Part shown: piece by piece, positions 58,836 to 64,000 of the stretch
Layout of the letters: each line of letters opens with the position of its first letter
Numbering within the stretch: position 1 is the first letter of the stretch
NCBI RefSeq assembly: GCF_028617075.1
Contig: NZ_JAQKGV010000005.1
Location: 124,001-188,000 of the forward strand
From: Rubrobacter calidifluminis
Lineage (GTDB): Bacteria; Actinomycetota; Rubrobacteria; Rubrobacterales; Rubrobacteraceae
Length of the DNA: 64,000 nucleotides
Direction of reading: 5' to 3'
Translations under genes and position numbers: made by a program
Notes under the pieces: generated by a model
Seen by the model: the letters and a program-made list of their open reading frames with translations, nothing else
Databases searched by the model: none
Told to the model about the DNA's origin: nothing

Positions 58836-60557
58836 CTTCGGGCGGCGCTCGCGGTAGCGGTTCGTGATCGGCATCCTGCGATCGCGTCCGAAGGCCCGGC
58901 TCGTCACCTTTATGCCGATGGGAGCCTGGCGGCGCTTGTACTCTGCGGCGTCGACCATCCGGACCACCCGGCGCACGTCCTCCTCGTCGTAGCCTTCGGC
59001 CACTATCTCGCCCACCCCCTTGTCCTCCTCGATGTACGCCTCGAGGATCGGGTCGAGAACCTCGTAGGGTGGCAGTGAGTCGGTGTCCTTCTGGCCCTCG
59101 CGCAGCTCGGCGGAGGGTTCTTTGGTCAGGACGGACTTCGGGATCACCTCACGACCCTCGGTCTCGTTGATGTGGCGGCAGATGCGGTAGACGAGCGTCT
59201 TGGGAACGTCCTTGATGACCGCGAAGCCGCCGGCCGAGTCGCCGTAGAGGGTGGAGTATCCGACGCTCATCTCGCTCTTGTTGCCGGTGGAAAGAAGGAT
59301 CCAGCCGAACTTGTTCGAGAGCGCCATGAGGACGTTGCCCCGGATGCGCGACTGCAGGTTCTCCTCGGTTACATCCTCGGGTAGCCCCCGGAAGGCGTCG
59401 GCGAGCATCTCCCCGTACGCGGAGAAGGCGGGCTCTATCGGGATCTCGAGCACTTCTATGCCGAGGTTCTTGGCAAGCGCGAGCGCGTCGGTGTTGCTCC
59501 CTTGGGAGGTGTAACGGCTCGGCAGCAGCACACCGGTCACGTTCTCCGGTCCCAGGGCGCGGGCCGCGATGGCCGCCGAGAGCGAGGAGTCCACCCCGCC
59601 GGAGAGCCCGAGGACGGCCCGCGAGAAACCGTTCTTCTGGAAGTAGTCCCTGAGGCCCAGCGTCAGCGCCTCCAAAACCTCGCCCTCCTCGGGCAACAGC
59701 TCCTCGACGCGGGGCTCGATTCCCTCCTGCGGTTTTTTCTGTATGAGGCTTGGCCCCTCGACGACGACCGGCGATCCACCCGGGTTCTCCTTGCGCGGAC
59801 GTGGGTCGTGGAGGCGGTGGATCAGGGCCTCCTCCGGGTGGATGTCCAGCACGAGCAGGTCCTCCTCGAACTGCCGGGCGCGGGCCAGAAGCCGCCCCTG
59901 CGGGTCTATGGCCACCGAGTGGCCGTCGAAGACGAGCTCGTCCTGACCACCGACCAGGTTGCAGAAGAAGACGTAGCAGCCGTAGTCAGAGGCCCTGACG
60001 GCGAGCATCCGCTCCCGGAAGAGCCCCTTGCGCCGCGAGTAGGGCGAGGCGGAGATGTTGATGAGGACGCTGGCCCCCGCGAGCGCCTGCTCACGAGCCG
60101 GCCCCCCCGGGTACCAGATGTCCTCGCAGACGTTCACGCCGGCCAGCGATCCGTCCACGCTGAGGACCGGGACGCCCTCGCCCTCCCGGAAGTAGCGGTT
60201 CTCGTCGAAGACCCCGTAGTTTGGCAGGTAGTGCTTGTGGTAGCGGTGGAGGACCTCACCGCCGGAGACTAGGGCGCAGGAGTTGTAGAGGTCTCCGGCG
60301 AGATCGACGAAACCCACGGCCGCGATCACGCCCTCGGGCACCCGTCCGGCAAACTCTTCGAGCCCTTCCAGGTTGGCCCGGATGAAGTCCGGACGCAGGA
60401 GCAGATCTTCGGGGGGATACCCGGTGATCGTCAGCTCGGGGAAGGCGACGAGGTCGGCTCCATCCTCCAACGCACGTTCCAGGGCGGACGCCGCCTTCTC
60501 GACGTTGCCCCAAACGTCGCCTACCGTGGTGTTGATCTGGGCGAGAGCGACCCTCAT
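58830..60557 (-). CDS. nadE: Glutamine-dependent NAD+ synthetase
   Basis: A 575-residue two-domain enzyme. The N-terminal nitrilase-like glutaminase has Glu in VAFPELTITGYPPEDLL, Lys in HYHKHYLPNYGVFDENRYF and the nucleophile Cys in GVNVCEDIWYPGG. The C-terminal synthetase has the ATP P-loop LGLSGGVDSSLSAAIAARA and NKSEMSVGYSTLYGD. Both halves are complete. The ATG at 60557 follows TATCAT (60571-60566) by eight bases. Confidence 0.95.
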   Translation of the reverse strand: MRVALAQINTTVGDVWGNVEKAASALERALEDGADLVAFPELTITGYPPEDLLLRPDFIRANLEGLEEFAGRVPEGVIAAVGFVDLAGDLYNSCALVSGGEVLHRYHKHYLPNYGVFDENRYFREGEGVPVLSVDGSLAGVNVCEDIWYPGGPAREQALAGASVLINISASPYSRRKGLFRERMLAVRASDYGCYVFFCNLVGGQDELVFDGHSVAIDPQGRLLARARQFEEDLLVLDIHPEEALIHRLHDPRPRKENPGGSPVVVEGPSLIQKKPQEGIEPRVEELLPEEGEVLEALTLGLRDYFQKNGFSRAVLGLSGGVDSSLSAAIAARALGPENVTGVLLPSRYTSQGSNTDALALAKNLGIEVLEIPIEPAFSAYGEMLADAFRGLPEDVTEENLQSRIRGNVLMALSNKFGWILLSTGNKSEMSVGYSTLYGDSAGGFAVIKDVPKTLVYRICRHINETEGREVIPKSVLTKEPSAELREGQKDTDSLPPYEVLDPILEAYIEEDKGVGEIVAEGYDEEDVRRVVRMVDAAEYKRRQAPIGIKVTSRAFGRDRRMPITNRYRERRPKL

Positions 60558-60565
60558 GCCCCGTA

Positions 60566-60571
60566 ATGATA
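60566..60571 (-). promoter_or_regulatory. -10 element TATCAT eight bases before the nadE start
   Basis: Minus-strand TATCAT, eight bases, ATG at 60557; another candidate leaderless transcript. Confidence 0.45.
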
Positions 60572-60605
60572 GCGTCCCCGGCGGTCATGCGCCGCCCTTC
60601 TGGTT

Positions 60606-60611
60606 TAGAAT
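60606..60611 (+). promoter_or_regulatory. -10 element TAGAAT nine bases before an ATG
   Basis: TAGAAT, nine bases, ATG at 60621. Divergent with the nadE promoter in a 63-base gap. Confidence 0.4.
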
Positions 60612-60620
60612 CGCCTGCTG

Positions 60621-61094
60621 ATGGGGCTCTCGCAGCACGGCTCTCCTCTGATCCCGGCCGCGCTCTCCGGCGCAGCCGGGGCGGCCCGTATGCTCCGGGA
60701 GGCGTGCGCCGCTTCGGATGGCCTGCGGCTGCGGACGACGGGAGAACTGGCCGCGGACATCCTGCGGGAGCTTCGTGCGCTGGAAGAAAACGCCCCCCCA
60801 CCTTCTCCCCACCTCCTCGCAGAGGCCGCGGGAAGCTGCGCGGACCTCGCCACCCTCGCGGCCTGCGCGCTGCCGCACATCGGCGAGGAACACCTCTCGC
60901 AGGTGGCGGCCGCGGTGCACCTGGCGTCCGGCTCGGCGAAAGCGCTCGGGGCTCTGGGCTGCTCCTCGCCCGAAGATTACGTGCTCCGCGACGCGCGGAG
61001 CGCCGCCTGGCGCGCGGAGCTCGCCGCCGGGCAGGCGGACGAGGCGCTTCAGCAGGCCGTCTCTTCGCGGAAGACGGCGCCGGGGTCCGCGTAG
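60621..61094 (+). CDS. Hypothetical protein, unknown
   Basis: A 157-residue, Ala- and Leu-rich helical protein (ELAADILRELRALEENAPPP, VAAAVHLASGSAKALGALGC). No membrane segment, signal or named domain. It is probably expressed from a leaderless promoter at 60606. Its 3' end overlaps the convergent NUDIX gene by 46 bases, which makes either end call slightly uncertain. Confidence 0.55.
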   Translation: MGLSQHGSPLIPAALSGAAGAARMLREACAASDGLRLRTTGELAADILRELRALEENAPPPSPHLLAEAAGSCADLATLAACALPHIGEEHLSQVAAAVHLASGSAKALGALGCSSPEDYVLRDARSAAWRAELAAGQADEALQQAVSSRKTAPGSA

Positions 61095-61708
61095 CCGCCG
61101 AGGGCGGCCCTCACCGCGCGAACCACCCGGGCGAGGTATCCATCCTCGTTGGGGACGAACTCCTCGAGCGCGACCGTCTCCCTCCCGCTCCCATTTGGCC
61201 CCCAGAATCTCGCCCCCACCCTCTCCCCGGCCAGGAGGTGATCGATCCCGTCGAGCGGGAGGCGGTAGACGGCCGAGACCTCCTCGCGCTGCAGGCTCAT
61301 CGTCCGCGGAGGGAGGCCCTCCGGGAGCAGGAAGACCTCGTGCAGCTCGCGGTCCATACCGCCCGGGATCTCCTGTTCTATCCTCCTGGTGCCGAGCCGG
61401 ACGAGGTCCCGCGGAGCCACCCGCACCCCGAGCTCCTCCGAGAGCTCCCTCAGTCCCGCCTCGATCACGCCCTCCCCGCTGCGGAGGTGACCGGCGCAGG
61501 TGACGTCCAGGTATCCCGGGAAGGTATCCTTCTGCGGGGCCCGGCGCTGGACGAGGAGGAAGGAGCCCTCTTCGTCCTCACCCGAGATCCAGCAGTGGAA
61601 GCAGCGGTGCCAGAGGCCGCGGCGATGGGCCTCGCTCTTCCAGAGGACCTCCCCGGTCGGGTTGCCGGCGGCGTCGAGAATATCTATCTTCTCATCCACA
61701 GAGACCAA
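61049..61708 (-). CDS. NUDIX hydrolase, Idi/YfcD-like
   Basis: A 219-residue NUDIX protein. The box GHLRSGEGVIEAGLRELSEE (from about residue 73) matches G-x5-E-x7-R-E-U-x-E-E-x-G-U exactly. The N-terminal segment VDEKIDILDAAGNPTG and HRRGLWHRCFHCWI matches the IPP-isomerase-like/YfcD group, whose substrates are often unknown. The extended C-terminus (EDGYLARVVRAVRAALGG) is unassigned. Confidence 0.88.
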   Translation of the reverse strand: MVSVDEKIDILDAAGNPTGEVLWKSEAHRRGLWHRCFHCWISGEDEEGSFLLVQRRAPQKDTFPGYLDVTCAGHLRSGEGVIEAGLRELSEELGVRVAPRDLVRLGTRRIEQEIPGGMDRELHEVFLLPEGLPPRTMSLQREEVSAVYRLPLDGIDHLLAGERVGARFWGPNGSGRETVALEEFVPNEDGYLARVVRAVRAALGGYADPGAVFREETAC

Positions 61709-61737
61709 GCATACACACCCGAGAAGGAGCGGACACG

Positions 61738-62778
61738 ATGGTCAAGGTGGCCATAGCGAGCTATCTCCCGCAGGATCAGGTACAGAGGATAGAGAAGCTC
61801 GACCCCGCCATAGAGGTCCTCTACGATCCCGAGGTGGTCCCTCCCCCGCGCTGGCCCGGGGACCACGTGGGCCCCGCCGACTGGATCCCCTCCCCCGCGC
61901 AGAGGGAGCGGCTGCTCGGCATGCTCGCCGAGGCCGAGGTCCTCTACGACTTCCCGCGCGAGAAGGGGGCTCCGATCCCGGACCTGCCGGCGCTCGCCCC
62001 GCGCCTGCGCTGGGTGCAGGGGAGCATGGCCGGCGCCGGGGAGGTGGCGAAGAGGGCCGGGCTCCTCGAGAGCGAGGTGGTGGTGACGACCGCAAGCGGG
62101 GTCTACTCCCCGTACCTGGCGGAGTTCGCGCTCCTGGCGATGCTCGCCCACGCCAAGCGCCTCTTCCGGCTCCAGAGGGACAAGGCGGCCAAAAGGTGGA
62201 ACGAGGAGCCCGTGGACACGCTGGAGGGAAAGACGCTCTGCATCGTCGGCCTCGGGAACATCGGCCGGGCCATCGCCTCGCGAGCCCGGCCCTTCGGGGT
62301 GCATACGACCGGCGTCAAGCGCACGGTGCGAGAGGACGACCCCGCCCGCGGATACGCCGACGAGCTCTACGCGACGGAAGACCTGCACGATGCCCTCTCC
62401 CGGGCCGACTACGTCGCCGTGACGCTGCCCGCGACACCGGAGACCACCCGCCTGATAGACCGGCGTGCGATCTCGGCGATGCGGCGGGGGGCATACTTCA
62501 TCAACGTCGGGCGCGGGTCGGTGGTGGACGAGGGAGCGCTCGTCGAGGCCCTGCGCGAGGGACACCTTTCGGGGGCGGCGCTCGATGTCTTCGAGACCGA
62601 GCCGCTCCCCGCCGGGAGCCCCCTGTGGGAGATGGACGAGGTCATCGTGAGCCCGCACGCCACGGACAACGTCCCCGAAGCCGACCGGCGCCAGACGGAC
62701 CTCTTCTGCGAAAACCTCCGCCGCTACCTCGCGGGGGAGCCGCTCGAGAACCAGCTGGACAAGAGGCTGCTCTACTGA
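61738..62778 (+). CDS. D-2-hydroxyacid dehydrogenase
   Basis: A 346-residue NAD-dependent enzyme. The Rossmann motif is CIVGLGNIGRAIASRARPFG, and the catalytic Arg, Glu and His are in NVGRGSVVDE, FETEPLPAG and VSPHATDN. Substrate specificity is not evident. Starts at ATG 61738 and is divergent from the NUDIX gene by 29 bases. Confidence 0.92.
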   Translation: MVKVAIASYLPQDQVQRIEKLDPAIEVLYDPEVVPPPRWPGDHVGPADWIPSPAQRERLLGMLAEAEVLYDFPREKGAPIPDLPALAPRLRWVQGSMAGAGEVAKRAGLLESEVVVTTASGVYSPYLAEFALLAMLAHAKRLFRLQRDKAAKRWNEEPVDTLEGKTLCIVGLGNIGRAIASRARPFGVHTTGVKRTVREDDPARGYADELYATEDLHDALSRADYVAVTLPATPETTRLIDRRAISAMRRGAYFINVGRGSVVDEGALVEALREGHLSGAALDVFETEPLPAGSPLWEMDEVIVSPHATDNVPEADRRQTDLFCENLRRYLAGEPLENQLDKRLLY

Positions 62779-62828
62779 GCGGCCTCTTGCGGGAGGCGCG
62801 CCGGATGTTATATTTCGTTCGAGGAGTC

Positions 62829-64000
62829 ATGGACCCAGCCGAGACATCGAGTACCGGCGCGCCTCCCCCGGGGAGGCGCACCCGCAAAACCCACCCGCAC
62901 CGGAGGGCCCTCTGGAAGGTCTAGCTCTCCAGGGTGCGAAACTCTTCTTCGCGCTGCTCCTCATCGCCCTGAACGGTCTTTTCGTCGCCGCGGAGTTCGC
63001 CCTCGTACGTCTCAGAGCGACCCAGGTCGACGAAATGGAGCATAAGGGCGGGTTCACCGCCCGGCTCGTCGGGGAGGCCACCGACCGTCTCGACACCTAC
63101 CTCGCGGTCTGCCAGGTCGGGATCACGCTGTGCTCCGTCGGGCTCGGCGTGATCGGGGAGCCCGCCGTGGCGTACTTCCTCGAGCCGGTCCTCGTAGCGG
63201 TGGGGCTCTCTGCATCGGCGGCTCTCTACGCCGGACCTGTGATCAGCTTCCTCATAGTCACGGCGCTCGTCGTGGTGCTCGGCGAGCTGGCCCCGAAGAC
63301 CGTGGCGATCCAGAAGGCCGAGGGGACCTCGCTCGTCACGGCGCTGCCGATGAGGCTCTTCTACTACGCGTTCTTGCCCCTGGTGGTGCTCTTCAACGGG
63401 GCGGCCAACGCCCTCACCCGCACGCTCGGCATCCCGCCGGCCTCCGAAGGCGAGGAGAGTCCTTCGGAGACCGAGATCCGGGCGCTCGTCCAGCAGTCGG
63501 CGAGGCACGGGATGCTCGAGCAGGAGGAGAGCGAGATGGTCGGCGCGATCTTCGAGCTCAACGACAAGGTGGCGCGCGAGATCATGGTACCCCGCCCCGA
63601 CGTGGTGGCGCTGCCGGACGGGATGCCTTTCAGGGAGCTGCTCTCGGTGGCGGCCCGCGGCCACTACACCCGCTACCCGGTCTACGAACAGGAGGACCCC
63701 GACCGCGTCATCGGCGCGGTGCACGTCAAGGACGTGCTGCGGGTGGTCGACCAGACGGGCAGCGCGGATGCGGATCTCACGGCCCGCGACCTGATGCGGG
63801 AGGTTCTCGTCGTCCCGGAGAACCGGCGCATAGACGACATCCTGGAGGACTTCCAGCGGGAGGAGCTGCAGCTCGCGGCGGTCATCGACGAGTGGGGTTC
63901 TTTCGAGGGGATCGTCACCATCGAGGACATCCTGGAAGAGATAGTCGGCGAGATCCGGGACGAGTTCGACCAGGAGGAGCCGCAGGTCCTCAAGCTCCCC
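62829..64000 (+). CDS. CNNM/CorC-type transporter with CBS domains; apparent frameshift near 62865, 3' end beyond window
   Basis: A DUF21 (CNNM) membrane domain (FFALLLIALNGLFVAAEFAL, VCQVGITLCSVGLGVIGEP, VVVLGELAPKTVAIQKAEG) followed by a CBS pair (AREIMVPRPDVVALPDG, VVPENRRIDDILEDFQREEL, TIEDILEEIVGEI) is open to the right edge. No ATG, GTG or TTG starts this frame before the first membrane helix. The plausible start is ATG 62829 in another frame (DPAETSSTGAPPPG), which joins the correct frame only with a one-base shift in the C5G4 run at 62865-62873. This suggests a deletion, sequencing error or, less likely, frameshifting. Family members transport Mg/Co or related ions. Confidence 0.7.

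Overview
The window looks like a chromosomal segment of a high-GC, Gram-positive, actinobacterial lineage, most probably a Rubrobacter-like organism. The pointers are uniformly high GC, frequent GTG and TTG starts with strong AGGAGG ribosome sites, a TreT-type trehalose synthase next to OtsA, a class E sortase, an RsbW-type anti-sigma kinase and many genes that appear leaderless. The genus is inferred from gene content; no rRNA or tRNA gene was seen. Nearly all of it is coding, with no CRISPR array, transposase or phage module.

Layout: 0-5 kb holds amine and amino-acid catabolism (proline dehydrogenase fragment, amino-acid permease, aldehyde dehydrogenase, sarcosine/pipecolate-type oxidase). 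5-10 kb holds a GST-fold gene interrupted by an in-frame TGA at the active-site position, a baeRF-type protein, a lactate permease and small enzymes. 9.7-14.8 kb is a polyphosphate block (SixA, CYTH-CHAD, Ppk1, Ppx). 15-19 kb has a sortase and the three-gene proton-translocating transhydrogenase. 19-26 kb is housekeeping (MBL hydrolase, archaeal-type phosphoglycerate mutase, family 5 uracil-DNA glycosylase, HD protein, Ddl, MscS, Lon-domain protein). 26-31.7 kb is a respiratory operon with Rieske, split cytochrome b, two CydA-like subunits, no CydB and no c-type heme motif, ending in a 50-residue membrane protein. 32-36.5 kb has Asp23, OtsA, TreT and RsbW. 36.7-48 kb has an NlpC/P60 hydrolase, lipid, transport and protease genes, a PhoPR-like two-component system and two DNA repair/recombination-type genes. 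48-52 kb is MoeA and LutABC (lactate oxidation, matching the LctP permease at 6.9 kb). 52.4-58.8 kb is an accessory-looking cluster described below. 58.8-64 kb has NadE, NUDIX, a 2-hydroxyacid dehydrogenase and a CNNM/CBS protein whose start appears frameshifted.

The two most unusual items are these. (1) A glutathione S-transferase-like gene (minus strand, 5554 to 4958) whose Shine-Dalgarno and TTG start lie upstream of an in-frame TGA. The TGA is followed at the correct distance by a hairpin fitting the bacterial SECIS rules, so it is a candidate selenoprotein. (2) A two-component system (52503-54691), two inverted-repeat operators (54704-54757) and a chimeric gene (54826-55923). That gene joins a high-GC CxxC thioredoxin-like domain to an AT-richer portion with a twin-arginine signal and a 69-residue tail holding 18 cysteines, similar in architecture to halocin C8-type bacteriocin precursors. 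A small membrane protein and an ABC transporter follow. Functions for both are inferred from architecture and need experimental or database confirmation.
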